DNA of 64,000 nucleotides, from contig NW_024104376.1 of NCBI RefSeq assembly GCF_003945595.2, forward strand, positions 3,038,001 through 3,102,000. The letters run 5' to 3'. The DNA comes from Pipra filicauda. Taxonomy: Eukaryota; Chordata; Aves; Passeriformes; Pipridae. A model generated the notes under the pieces. It was given only the letters and a program-made list of their open reading frames with translations, made no database searches and was not told the origin of the DNA. Within the stretch, counting starts at the first letter, position 1. Each line of letters opens with the position of its first letter. Position numbers and translations under genes: made by a program. Of the stretch, positions 1 through 11,210 are shown piece after piece.

Positions 1-225
1 TCCAGCACCAAGCCATCTCATGACCTCCCCTCAGTCCTTTCTCCAGCTGATGCAAACCCACTAGTGCTCATGGGGGTCTTTCTGCTGGCCATAGCATCAA
101 CACATCAACAGCTCTAGGGAAGAGAGGACACGTGCTGTGTCCAGTTGCAGCACGTCACAAAAGAAGTGTGAGGGCAGTCATCAGAGTGCCTCAATCCCTC
201 CCACCTCAGATGCATGTTTTGTGTA

Positions 226-297
226 GGGCTGGGAGTTAAACTCAATGATCCTGATGGGTCCCTATCAACTCAGCATATTCTATGATTCTATGATTCT
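226..297 (+). mobile_element. CR1 LINE, 3' terminal fragment
   Basis: The fragment matches the 3' untranslated end of avian CR1: a GGCTGGGAGTTAAACTCAATGATC-type block, then GGGTCCCTATCAACTCAGCATATTC, then two copies of the ATTCTATG octamer. Only the last 70 or so bases are recognisable. This is typical because CR1 reverse transcription starts at the 3' end and usually aborts early. It has no coding capacity. Confidence 0.85.
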
Positions 298-822
298 GCA
301 TACTAAAGAAGTCCTTGCTTTCAAAGGGAGAGGATCCCTGGTGTCAAGACAGGAGCAAATAATAACTTTTATATCCATCCAGGCAGAAATCATGCTTGGA
401 ATAACTCCCTCTGAGGGTTACAGTGAGTTTGTTATTACCACGGTACCTGTTCCTTGTGACAACGGCATTAAGAAATTCACCTTCAGCCTTTTGGACATTG
501 CTGTGATCCCAAGGAGCAAGCTTAACCACGGGCTGCATGCAGCCCCCATGGAGCAGAAACCTCACCTCACCACGCGTGCCATTTTTCCATTATTTGTGTG
601 TAAGTGAAATAAAACCTGGGGGATTTCTTTCCAGCACTCCAGACACGCATCTGCATCACAGAATACAAATGTGAGAGCTGGGCTGGTTCAGGCGCGAGGA
701 GCTCAGCTCTCAGCCCCAGGGACCAGCAACAGGCAGGTAAACCTTGGAGGGTAGGAGAGCTTGTTAACTCAGTGCTTTAAATAATAGGCAGTGGTGGGGG
801 TGCTGGTGATGTGTGTCTCTGT
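298..822. other. Unique sequence, no gene seen
   Basis: Two overlapping open frames of 73 and 120 codons lie on opposite strands around 245-607. Neither shows a domain, a splice context or a recognisable family. The longer one begins inside the CR1 tail, which argues against a real gene. Confidence 0.5.
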
Positions 823-850
823 AGTGTGTATATGTGTGTGTGTGTGTGTG
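823..850 (+). repeat. (TG)n dinucleotide microsatellite
   Basis: Nine uninterrupted TG units (833-850) are preceded by an imperfect GTGTGTATA lead-in. It is a likely length-variable marker. Confidence 0.9.
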
Positions 851-3800
851 GTTTGACAACAGGCGGGAAGCAGCACTTGCTTCTTTGCTGCTCTGGCAGC
901 AGCCCTGTGGAATAGCATCAAGGAGGCCGTAGGAAAGAGGTTATTTATTTTTTTCTTCTCCTGGGAGATTTTGGACTGATTAAAAAGCTATTTTTGCTAG
1001 GAAAGCAACAAGGAAAAAAACCCCCAGCCATACGTGGCTGGGATAAAAGTATGTTTGACTGTTCCGATAAGTACAATAACATTTAATATCTTTGCTGCTC
1101 GGCCCAATATTGTATCACAGGCATCACCAGTGTTGTGCTTCCCAGCATGCCCTAGCATTCCTTCAAACAAGCATTCACAGTAGCAGAAAGTCCAAGAAAA
1201 GGCTTGCTCCCTTGAGGATCAAGAAGAAAGCAACAGCAAAGAAAGGTACAGTAGCTATTAATATTAATGTTAAAAGAAGAGGGGGGAGAGAGGACATAGG
1301 AGCAACGAAAAGCTACTACTTATGGCTTTGATGTGTTCATTTCCACAGGACCAATAGAAACATGGAGAATACGGAAAGCTGATAAAGAGGAAAATGAGAA
1401 AGTGGAGGTGAGCAGAAGGCAGCTCAGAAAATAACACAAGCTGTGGGGAGATTTTTTTCTATCTAGACACTCACACACAGCAAAGGGAGCGACTACCATC
1501 TGCATCTCCTCCAGAATAAGGAAAGGAGAAAAGGGACAGAGCTGAGACTAAAAAGGAAATCCACCTGTGTGCCTCTCATTTTGGCTGTGGAATGGCTCAT
1601 CCACACTGAATGCCTGCTGTGGGAGGGGAGAGAAAGCTAAGGGTGCTATTGTTGTGTCTAAGGAGGCACAACATTAGGGAGTGTGTGAATCCTCATGCAG
1701 GGCTCTGTCCTACTGACACAGTGGGAACAGGAGGGAGGGAACTATTTTAGTCCTGTTGAGGCTGCTGAAGAGTAAAAATAGAAGTAATTAAAGGCCTATT
1801 CTAGTCTCACTTAAATCTCTGACTCTTCAGGCCAGAGTTATTTTCACTACATTGCTTTAATGGTGTTACATTGATGTTTAGACTGAGTCGGATTTTTTTT
1901 TTTCTACTCTGAATTTAGGAAATGAGCCAGCACTTTTCTGTGGCAGTGCACTCGCTTCACTGAAATTTTGCCTGTGAAGTGTTATTCAGGTCCCAGGAGG
2001 ACTTTTGCTAGATTCCAAACAGCCCCAGCATAACCAGTGTTTGGGCAGCTGGGTTACTGCCTTACATTGTGAAAAGGGCAGGCTTGAATCCCAGCATTAG
2101 CTGATCCAAAGCTAGGTTGGAAATAAGAATGACTTCTACACCTTAGGTAAGGTACTTGATGAATAATGACCATTAAGTCTTATTGTTCCTTATTTTTTCA
2201 CTGAGAAAAAAACCCTAAAACTTCACTGGTTATGATAAAGAACAAAATTTAGAGCAAGACCAAGACAGGTTTCTTGTAACAGCACCACTACTTGCTGCCC
2301 ATCTTGTCCTGAGTGATGGCTGCAGTGGCTGTAAGAAGTGACAGGAACTTCTCTCTCTGCCAAGTTCATCCCCAATGAAACTCATCTCATCTCAGCATCA
2401 CTTTTAATCTTTCTGCTCTCAGGATCCCTTGAACAGCCATTGTAAGCTGAGCCTGTGAATGTGTCCGTGTCTCCTTGGCTGGCATCTCTCCCATGTGGGA
2501 CTTAGCCCACATCTGCATCCTTGTTTGGCCTCCCAACAGTGCAGGGTGTCATCAGGAAGAGGTTGGTTTCTTCCTCAGCACAGATATTTGTCCTGTGCAG
2601 GCTGCCTGGATTTCACAGGTCCTGCAGGCAAGTCAATGTAAAGAGCAAAGAACTTGATGCTTTGTTTTCAAAAAAACCCAGCAAAATCAATGTTGCTACC
2701 CTCTTGCATTAGACCTCACACGGCTTTAACAGTTCATAAAAGCAGATACAAAGTCCTCTCTTTTTGGAGGCTGAAGGAGGACTCTCAGCCCTGTGTCTGT
2801 TGGCTCCGAGTGGTCACAGAAAGCTGAGCATGGCAGGAGCTCGGTAGGGGACGACTGCTATGGGAAGGTCCTTTGCCTCCCTTGCAAGTGGGGATGAACA
2901 TCACGTCCCAGCAGCATCCGGCAGCCTGCCCAAAACCTCTCAATCCTTTGCTCCAGAATAACCACTGAGGATCATTCCTCACAGAGCAATTACCCCAAGG
3001 AGGGAAAGGATGCATTTAACCAGCCCCAGTGAGAGGTACTGGCTCTATTCCTGTGCTCACTGAAAATGCCCGTGGTAGATGTGCCCTGGTACGGGTACCA
3101 CACAGCCACTTAGCAATGGGGAAAAAGCCTCTCCCTGTCTTCTCAGAAACAAGCAATAAACCACTGAGCCATTGGAGCACTGGCTCAGGTCAACAGAAAA
3201 GAAATTGCTTGGGCACAGTGAGACATAATGAGGGGGAGGATAATTTTCTGGTGTGTAGGCGGGGAAATCAGGTCAGGCACTTTGAACCCCAGTGTACATT
3301 TTTTCACCTGTAAGTGTTATTAACTGGCCATACTCATTTGCAGAGACTGACTAAATGCTGCAGGTGTATTTTAAAGCTTAAATCATTCTTGTTACTCCAC
3401 TCTGAAGTTTCTAAAATTCTTGTTTAGGATCCCGAAAGCTGCTTTTACTGGACACAGGAAAACTGCTGAACTCTCCTGGCTCTGAGCAGAGTAAGAGAAT
3501 TACAGACAATGTGTTTTATGAGCAATTCATCCCTTTATTCATCTCGGCAGGGGAGTGGATTATGTTACATCTCAACATCCCTTCTGAGCCTATTTTTTAC
3601 AGTCATATAATTCCTGTAACCCCTCCAGAGATACCAGTCACTATCATGTAAGCTCATCAGACTTAGTTTCTTAGTGTTGCCACTCTGTGCACCTCACACT
3701 TCCATAGGTGTGTTAGAAATAAATGACCTTGCTCTTTTCCCACAGCCACAGTCTACCTACGAGCTCGATTTAATTCATCTTTATAAGCACTTCCCCTGCA

Positions 3801-4201
3801 AACAATGCCACCAAATTCCCATGGCTGCCCATGTTCAGGTTCTCTTTTCTCTTGTGTGTGAGTGTACATCCATGGAGGTGGGAGCTTTCCTGGGCCATGG
3901 ATGCCCCCCATGACCCCAGAGTCCACAGAAGGCAAGCAGGGCTGCTCACTGTCTCTCAGCAGTCACTCATTCCAGCAGATTAAGGCTGATTATTCCCTGT
4001 TTTGGCTTGTGGTGTTACTATCCTGTTCTTCCAAAAATGGGTATTTACAACAAGTTAAGCAAGAGTTTGAAAAAAGAGGGCAGCCAGGGCACTTCTCCTG
4101 GTCCAGGGAGCTGCTGGCGTCAGTTTATTACTAATGAGCAGTTAGTGTCAGTATCCAGTGGCGAGCACACCTGAAGTCTCCCTTCGGGCTTGCTGCTCGC
4201 C
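851..4201. other. Unique non-coding sequence
   Basis: No gene is recognisable. Many 60-95 codon frames overlap each other on both strands, as expected by chance. A stretch near 2030-2110 contains a GGCTTGAATCCC box that is vaguely reminiscent of a tRNA-derived SINE B box, but the rest of a SINE could not be followed. A weak exon candidate at 3746-3838 is treated under findings. Confidence 0.5.
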
Positions 4202-4255
4202 ATGGCTTGTCCTTTCTGTAGGATGAGATTCAGCAAGATGTTTAACCTAAAGCAG
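4202..4255 (+). CDS. Possible exon encoding half a C2H2 zinc finger
   Basis: An ATG in strong Kozak context (GCC before, G after) opens an 18-codon frame that ends exactly at a perfect consensus donor, CAG followed by GTGAGT. The peptide, MACPFCRMRFSKMFNLKQ, has the spacing C-x2-C-x3-F-x5-L-x2. That is the first half of a classical C2H2 zinc finger; the first zinc-binding His would be the first residue of the next exon, since the donor is in phase 0. An in-frame TGA lies 30 bases upstream, so this would be a first coding exon, or an internal exon using an acceptor just after that stop. I could not find the matching downstream exon with the rest of the finger in the window. The motif and splice-site match is direct observation; that it is a gene is inference. 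A chance match is quite possible, and the start is assigned only from the Kozak context. Confidence 0.2.
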
Positions 4256-4300
4256 GTGAGTAATCATGTGCGTCTGTAGTCTGGGATGAATGATGAAGGC

Positions 4301-4322
4301 ATTTCAGCATGAGTGCTGAAAT
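4301..4322. repeat. Perfect 9-bp inverted repeat, 4-base loop
   Basis: ATTTCAGCA and its exact reverse complement TGCTGAAAT are separated by TGAG. The stem does not extend further. It lies 45 bases after the candidate splice donor at 4255. No RNA class fits it. Confidence 0.6.
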
Positions 4323-5064
4323 ACTTTTCTGAATCAGAGCTACAGCTACATTTGAGACCGTCTTTAAAATTCACCTCTGGCTGCGTTCAGCTGTACGGCT
4401 GATAAAAAGTGGTCTGTTTTTCATTACTTTGCATTAAAAGTGATCCTTCTGTCCTGCCACCAGGAAAGTAAGACACAATACACAATCATCTCTTTTTGTA
4501 AAAAGTCATTTTAGATCCCCAAACGTGTTAACACCAGCACCTTGTTGCCATCAAAAGCCAATTAACATAACTGACGAGTGACAGAAAATCAAAATACAGT
4601 CAGATTTAATAGCCCCAGAGTGAGGAATGTAAATTATGTGGTTACACATACTTCTGTAAGATGACTTGGTTTGTTCTCTTTCCATTGTAATCAAAAAGTG
4701 AATTACGATCCTGAAAGGTTCTATCTCTCCCAGATAACTGAAAACAGCTAATTAAAAACAAAAGCCACAGATGTAATCATTACTTAATGCTGTAAGCAAA
4801 ATATGACCTAATGCTATTATGAGTTCTGAACAAATTTCAATTAGGACTCCAGCTGGTAAACAGATAAATATGATAACGGTATTTTAATATTACATGATCA
4901 CTTGTTAATAAAAGTAATTTTTATTTCAGACATTCTTAAGTATATAAAATGGTTATAGATTTAGATGTGTTTTTCAGCACAGTTAGAGGATAAAAAGCAT
5001 TTAAATGAGTAGCATTTGAAAGGATCCTCCTCAGGGGTGTGTTCTATTTTTTTAAGTTAAACAA
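4323..5064. other. AT-rich unique sequence
   Basis: The stretch is strongly A/T-rich, with several TAATTA/ATTAAT-type words (around 4748-4900) of the sort homeodomain proteins bind. Such words are common in AT-rich DNA, so no regulatory call is made. No open frame of note is present. Confidence 0.4.
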
Positions 5065-5083
5065 TTTTTTTTTGTTTGGTTGG

Positions 5084-5114
<31 letters not shown>

Positions 5115-5117
5115 TTA
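5065..5117 (+). repeat. T-rich (TTTTG)n low-complexity tract
   Basis: A run of T is followed by GTTTGGTTGG, then about six TTTTG units and a terminal T run. On the minus strand this reads as a (CAAAA)n tract. It may be a decayed A-rich retrotransposon tail, but no element body was recognised beside it. Confidence 0.85.
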
Positions 5118-5460
5118 TATACAGTCATCATCACTTTGTAGCTTGCTAATGACTTACGCTATTACCAGATCAGAAGAATGATTCAAACACCTACTTGGTA
5201 CTCTGCAATGGGAGGAATCACTTCTTTTGTTGCTCAAAGTGCTTTGTTATTTCTGTCTCATTGAGCCTTAGGGAATGTAGAAAGTCATGGCTGTGATGGG
5301 GTGTCAATGGCATTTCAGAACATGTGGAAAAACTGAGGTGCAAAACTGTAAGCTCTTTGCAGCAGAGTGTGTAGGTCTGAGAAGAGAACAACCACGGGTC
5401 TAACTGGATCCTTGTGATATGTAAGGGTGGTCCATGGCCAGCATGGTTTTGGAGAGCCAG

Positions 5461-5560
5461 GACCAGTTCCTTACTCTGCCAGACTCATAGTGCAAGTTGA
5501 ATAAAATACTCAACTTACTCGTGTCTCAGTTTCCCTAAATAGAAAAAGTACCGGGATAAC
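5461..5560 (+). mobile_element. MIR-like ancient SINE fragment
   Basis: The order of blocks resembles the 3' half of the MIR core SINE: a CTCTGCCA-like block, a GTGCAAGTTGA-like block, an ACTCAACTTACTCGTGTCTC block, CAGTTTCCCT, then an AAAGTACCGGGATAAC block that parallels the MIR word for 'TGTAAAATGGGGATAA'. No tRNA-like head could be recognised. MIR elements are known to predate the split of birds and mammals, so a decayed copy in a bird is plausible. Divergence is high and the boundaries are approximate. Confidence 0.5.
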
Positions 5561-7252
5561 GACTTGAATTGACACTCTTGGCAACCAGGAGTGCATGGGG
5601 AAATCACAGTCAAACTGCTACCTCTTTTTTTTTTTGAGAGGCGAAGGTGAAAGGCAGTGGCACTGGAAGGATTGTTTCTCCTGCCATTCCACATCTCTGC
5701 TGCAAAGAGTGCTCAGGACCAGCATTTGGTTTCAAGACAGGTGTGAAGTAGCTGCCTGGTAGGATGGTGACAGCTTATCGCCTAATCAGCATACAATTCC
5801 TCTCTCTTGTGACTTAAAACACAGCTAAAATAAATTCCGCCACTGGAGGAGCATAGTGGCCTGACAGCACCGAAGCAGGAAATCCACTCCAAAATTAAGA
5901 CAGTGAACGAAAAGTGCAATGCAAGGCTCTCCCTCTTGTACCATTAACCAGTCTTAATCTTGTCGTCATGGGACCACTCCTAACGTGGGAGCAGTCAGCA
6001 TTCACTGCTTGGCCTCTGTGCTGAGGGGACCCATCTGCCACTTGGATGAAGATGATTTGCATCATGTGGACACCTATATTTCATTTGCCTTCATTTGCAT
6101 GCAGCAGCCTTCCTGAGTTCAGAGTTATTTGATGGCAGAGACAAAAGAATATGTCATTACCCTGAAATAAAATTCGTGCTATCCCTCTGTGATATGATTT
6201 TTTTTCCCTTCCTCCTTCAATTTATCCATTTTAAATATTTATTATATACCCTGTAGGGTTACATTTACTCTTGAAAGAGCAAGGGTTAAGCTTCTGTTTT
6301 TTAAACAAGAGGAAACACTGAAATAAATCAGTTTTCTCAGCAGTAATAACACACACAAAAGAAAGAAATACAGTATGAAAACATACTATTCTTAGTTAAA
6401 AGCGCAATCACTTGGGACTGAAAGCTCCCCTGACCAGCTGTCGTGGCTTCTCCATTATTTACTCATATCACAGTAGCAACTAGAGGTTTGAAATAAAATA
6501 CAAGTTTGCAAGTGCTAAGCCCTGTAGCATGCAGTAGGAGCTCATTGTCTATGTAGGCAACAGAACAGTCTGGGATGTGGAATGTCACTCTGTCCACGGG
6601 AGAGGCAAAGGTGTAGAGAGACAAAGTGACTTGGAGGAGGTGGCCGTTGCAGTTTGTAGCAAGGTCAGGACTGAAATGATGCTCTTGGAGCATTTGTATA
6701 GCTGTGAGTTCCTCATTCCTCATGGAAATTAATGTGAACCTCGTAAGACCTGGGTTAGCACTGTGACCCCCAAGCGACACCTTACTCCTCCTTATTAGGG
6801 GTATGTGACACGGACCCGACAGTGGGATCCTGTTTTCTAACTTGACATTTCTAAAATGTAAGTACTTACCTTTAAGTCATTTATGTGGCATACAACTATG
6901 TTTATGGAGAACCAGTCAATACCATCCATAATACCTAGGGCATGTTTCGTCTGACCTAAATGTGGGTGTCTGCTTTAGAATAAACTGACTGATGGCTTAT
7001 GGCTGTATTGACCAGATCTCCAGTGACTGTAACGGGAATTCAACCAACAGAGACAACCTAATTTAAAGAGATAGATATCACCCCATTCCAGTCTGTGCTC
7101 AGCAATGCCTTTGCAAAAGCTGTCCTGTCTTGACAAATGCTGACATGTATGCCTGATACACTTCAGGAAGTTGGGCAACCATGATGCTGAGATCCTAAGT
7201 GGATGTAGGATCTGAGTAGACTGTAAAAAAGTTAGTTAATAAGAGATACATT
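5561..7252. other. Unique non-coding sequence
   Basis: No gene is seen. A 105-codon minus-strand frame at 6463-6780 has no recognisable domain. Two exact ATTTGCAT octamers at 6055-6062 and 6093-6100, with a truncated third between them, are the only pattern noted. Confidence 0.45.
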
Positions 7253-8174
7253 TCATAGAATCATAGAATCATAAAATCATAGAATCATAGAATCAACCAG
7301 GTTGGAAAAGACCTCTGAGATCATCAAGTCCAACCCTTGATCCAACACTGCCATGGTTACTAGACCATGGCACTAAGTGCCACATCCAGTCTCATCTTAA
7401 AAACCTCCAGGGACGGTGAATCCACCACCTCCCTGGGCAGCCCATTCCAATGTCTGATTACTCTCTCTGTAAAAAATTTCTTCCTAATATCCAATCTAAA
7501 CCTCCCCTGGAACAGCTTAAGACCATGCCCTCTTGTCCTACTTCTGGTTGCCTGGGAGAAGAGACCAACCCCCACCTGGCTACAATGTCCTTTCAGGTAG
7601 TTGTAGAGAGTGATGAGGTCTCCCCTGAGCCTCCTCTTCTTCAGGCTAAACACCCCCAGCTCCCTCAGCCTCTCCTCATAGGACTTGTGCTCAAGTCCCT
7701 TCACCAGCCTTGTTGCTCTTCTCTAGACCTGTTCCAGCAACTCAATATCCTTCCTGGACTGAGGGGCCCAGAACTGGACACAGTACTTGAGGTGTGGCCT
7801 CACCAGCGCTGAGTACAGGGGAAGAATCACTTCCCTGCTCCTGCTGGCCACACTGTTCCTGATCCAGACCAGGATGCCATTGGCCTTCTTGGCCACCTGA
7901 GCACACTGCTGGCTCATGTTCAGCTTCCTGTCAATCAGCACTCCCAGGTCCCTTTCTGCCTGGCTGCTCTCCAGCCACTCTGTCCCCAGCCTGTAGTGCT
8001 GCAGGGGGTTGTTTTGGCGAAAGTTCAGGACCCGGCACTTGGCCTTGTTGAACCTCATCCTGTTGGAATCAAACCATCTCTCCAGCTTGTCCAGGTCCCT
8101 CTGAAGGGCCCTCCTGCCTTCCAGCAGATCAATACTCCCCCCAGCTTAGTGTCATCTGCAAATTTGCTGATGGC
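7253..8174 (-). mobile_element. CR1 LINE, 5'-truncated, well preserved
   Basis: Read on the minus strand, this is the 3' end of an avian CR1 non-LTR retrotransposon. The body begins in the reverse transcriptase domain at a FADDTK motif (about 8150-8172), continues through the C-terminal part of the polymerase protein, the short 3' untranslated region with the GACCTCTGAGATCATCAAG-type block, and ends in five ATAGAATC-type octamer units (7253-7295). A full CR1 is several kilobases long, so most of the element was lost to 5' truncation at insertion. It is closely related to the copy at 31.5-32.6 kb, judging from long identical peptide segments. No flanking target duplication was recognised, which is normal for CR1. 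Confidence 0.95.
7360..8172 (-). pseudogene. CR1 ORF2 (reverse transcriptase C-terminal part), broken
   Basis: The frame codes for the C-terminal portion of the CR1 polymerase. It would copy CR1 RNA at the chromosomal nick in the full protein. Reading down the minus strand, the FADD catalytic motif (about 8155-8166) is followed by one missing G in a G run near 8135, which shifts the frame. From about 8130 the frame is intact through [39 protein letters not shown] and [13 protein letters not shown] to a single in-frame TAG at about 7720, where related copies have a Gln codon. It then continues in the same frame through [37 protein letters not shown] and the natural stop after LSAMV at 7360. 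With one frameshift and one nonsense change in roughly 270 codons, it is a relatively young but dead copy. It lacks an endonuclease domain, a promoter and most of the reverse transcriptase. Confidence 0.9.
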
Positions 8175-10639
8175 CAGAGTCAACATAAAATTGGCAAAAC
8201 AGCCTTTAGGCTGCTGCAGTCTGCATCTGAAAAGGGGCTTGGCTGTCTTAGAGCATGCCCTAGTGAAGCAGGCTGTCCAGACAGCCAGAAGAAATTCAGG
8301 AGAGGTTAAGGGTCAATGGCGAGTGGAGGGTGTCCATAATTTTGACCATCTGGCCTGCCTGTGCCAATCTTGCATGGCTTCAGGTAAAATAAGGCCCATC
8401 TCTGCTGAACGTCAATGTGACTCCAGTGTTTTGAACGCCTGAAGGAGATGCTTGCAACAAATCATGATGTCCCCTGAGATAAAGAGATGCAGCCCAATGG
8501 CCTCAGCCATGGGAACTGAATCTGGTCTTTGGCATTGCCCAGAGCACAGGACAGGCAAGATCATTCATGGAGTTTTCAGAGAGAGAGGTAGCTCCAGCAC
8601 AGCTCTCTCAACAGCAGTTTAAATAGGGTCCCATAGAGGTTTCCTTCTTCAACTCTGAGTTTAATTCTTCTGGTGTTTATCCTTGCCTTCCTTCTCTGCT
8701 GAAGCCTCCTGAGGTTAATTCATATAAATTATATTACGCATTCCAGGAGGCAGGTCATTTCTTAAGCCCTTTTCTCCAATTTCCTCTCCGCACAAGATTT
8801 CACTGATTGCACTCCAGATCAGATATTGCATATCAGATAAAATATAATGAGCAGTTCCTTCCTTCAGGAACTCTTATTTTACCTGATCCCTACTTCTTTG
8901 TTTACTGTCACCATCCCCACCTATTGCCTGTTTTCCTTTTATCCTATTCTCATTGCCTGCTTCATGCTCCTCCTCTCAGAGCACATATTTTTCTAAAATA
9001 TAGCCCTGCTTTGTTCTTAATTTATCAGAAAACATTGCTTTCAACCCTACTCATGCTAAATGTAGTACTTAGAGTACTTTGATGTTCCCAGACCCTTTCT
9101 AATCCCTTCCTTCAGCTTCTTTGGCACTGCACCAACCATAATGACCTTTTCCAAACCAGCCCTCTACCCTAAGTTCTCTTTGACACCATCAACCTATTTA
9201 TATGACCTAATTCTCTCATACTTTTTTCCCCATCTATAACTCTTTCTTCTCCATATTTCTCTTTATTCCGTGAAGTGGTAATTCTGTTCTAGAAATGAAA
9301 TACTTGTGGCTCTCCTCCTGCCTTATTCATTTACCATAAAGGTACAGAAAGAAATCCATTTTAGTAGAATAGAAAATATACAATATATGTAAGAATATAG
9401 AGTATATTATTGTATAGAATATATACTTGACTGCAGTGGCTGTATTTGACCTAACAAACATAGCTGTGACTTGAATATTCTAGAAATTTTTTTTGTTTTG
9501 TGGGCTTCTTCAAACACTTTTATGCCTCATAAACACCCTGAGTACCTGTGTAATCACTCAAAGACCACAAATCACAGACAGGAAAATTCAGCACAATCCC
9601 TTATTCATTGAAGCCATCCTACTGCAGATTAGCTTTCTTAGTTCAATATTTATTATGGCGGTTTTTTCCTATCTTCAGATTGGTTTCTGCAAACTCTAAT
9701 TAACTGGATCTCCTTTAAACACTGTTTTATTTCCAGGGTATTCAGACAGTCCTGAAAACATCATATTAATTGATATTGTTGAAAAGCTGCATTTTAATGG
9801 TCAGCAATCCTTTCTCCAATTCATCTTTCCAATCTTTCAACAAGGACATTTTTATACACTGGTAAACAGAATAGATTTATCAGTATTCCTGTTGCTAAAT
9901 TGCTCTGACATCAACTGGTCCCCACATCAAATGTGGAGGTAGGCAATTATTACCATCCTTCTTCATCAAGGAGGAAAGAAAGGACAGTATTCATAGAGCA
10001 CTGAGCATCTCCCTTAGGTTAGTATCCCCAGGCTCTCTGTACAGAGACAAGCTCCTCCAAAGGGCAACATTAGAAGAGCCTGTGGAGATGAACCTGCTAG
10101 GATGACTCAGATAATTCAGCTAGCTAAATTAGACTCTTCAAATGAGTCAGTGGTAGCACTCCTAATGGTTTCAGAGGATGTATATTCCAGCACTTAAACA
10201 CAATGTGTAATGGGAGTTCTATATAATTAGCGATACAAATTGCAGCAATATACAATAGGTTGCTCTGTCTTAAATAAGCAATGAATAAGTACAGCGTGAT
10301 TGGAGCTCAAGGTTATTCTTGTCTTCATTTACCTCCTACAAGAAAACTGCAGGGCTTTGATTTCCAAAGGGAGATGAAGTTTTGTCTTTGTTAAGCCTAT
10401 TATAACCAGATGACTATTCTTTAGGCCTGGCTTAGTATTCAACTTAGGCACTTCTTTTCTGTCTGCCTTATATATTCCTTGATTCTTGAATCTCATTTTG
10501 TGCCGTGACATTTCTGTTTTTCTCCCTATACCTCATTTCTATTTTGCTCTAAAATCTTACAAAGAGACTTCCAGAGGCAAAAGCAGGGTCGCATCAATGT
10601 TGGATCAGGTCCCTCAGAGCCTTTGTGCTGCCCTGCTTT
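8175..10639. other. Unique sequence, no gene seen
   Basis: No open frame shows family features. A run of short T/C-rich sequence (8880-9260) explains several small frames. At 9360-9430 there is an ATATA-rich patch. Confidence 0.5.
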
Positions 10640-11210
10640 GAATATCAAGGATGGAGGCTGCACAGTCTCTCTGTCTCTCTGGTGTAATGTTTGTCCACCC
10701 TCCCTGTGAAGAATTTTTCCCTTACAGCTAATTGGTATTTCTAGTTTCCATTTCCTGTTCCACATGTCTGTCAGCTCTTAAATTGGTTTCACCTCTTTTC
10801 TTAACTCTCTTTAGGTAGTTGAAAATATTTACATGATTCCCCTTAGCCTTCTTTTTTTACAACTGAACAAGTTCGGCTTCTGAAGCCTCATCTTGTCCCT
10901 GACCATCCAAGTGAAGAACTTACTTTAGCTTGTTGATAACTTTGTTATCTTGTGCAGCCCAAAACTGAACACAGTAGTCTGGTCATGTTGTCTTCACAAG
11001 TGCAAAATAGAGGAGGAAATCAGCTTGCTCAAACTCTCAGGCCTTTGTGCAGTTGGCATTTGTCACTATAAGGCTGATTGGTAGACTACTGTTCAACTTC
11101 CTGTCCCTCAGCACCTCAGGTCTTTTCTGCAGGGATGATTCCTAGTCGGCCAGACCTCAGCATGAACTGTTGCCTTATATTATTCCAACGCACATGTAGG
11201 TCTTTGTTTC
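10640..11210 (-). mobile_element. Old, degenerate CR1 LINE fragment
   Basis: On the minus strand the CR1 order is still legible: AAGGATGGAGGC and CCACCCTCCCTGTGAAGAA (3' coding part) first in plus coordinates, then CTTCTGAAGCCTCATC, GCCCAAAACTGAACACAGTA, GGCCTTTGTGCAGTTGGCA-like, and CAACTTCCTGTCCCTCAGCACC. These correspond to conserved CR1 blocks such as 'CCCAGAACTGGACACAGTA'. Many small insertions and deletions break every frame, so this insertion is much older than the copy at 7.3 kb and may be of a different CR1 subfamily. Both ends are approximate. Confidence 0.75.

Noticed and set aside
1120..1245. Lys/Arg-rich stretch bounded by CACAG and AAAG-GTACAG
   Set aside because: The donor is weak, the peptide is low complexity, and no domain is visible.
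4290..4332. ATGATGA and CTGA words resembling C and D boxes of a snoRNA
   Set aside because: They are only about 43 bases apart, with no terminal stem and no D'/C' boxes.
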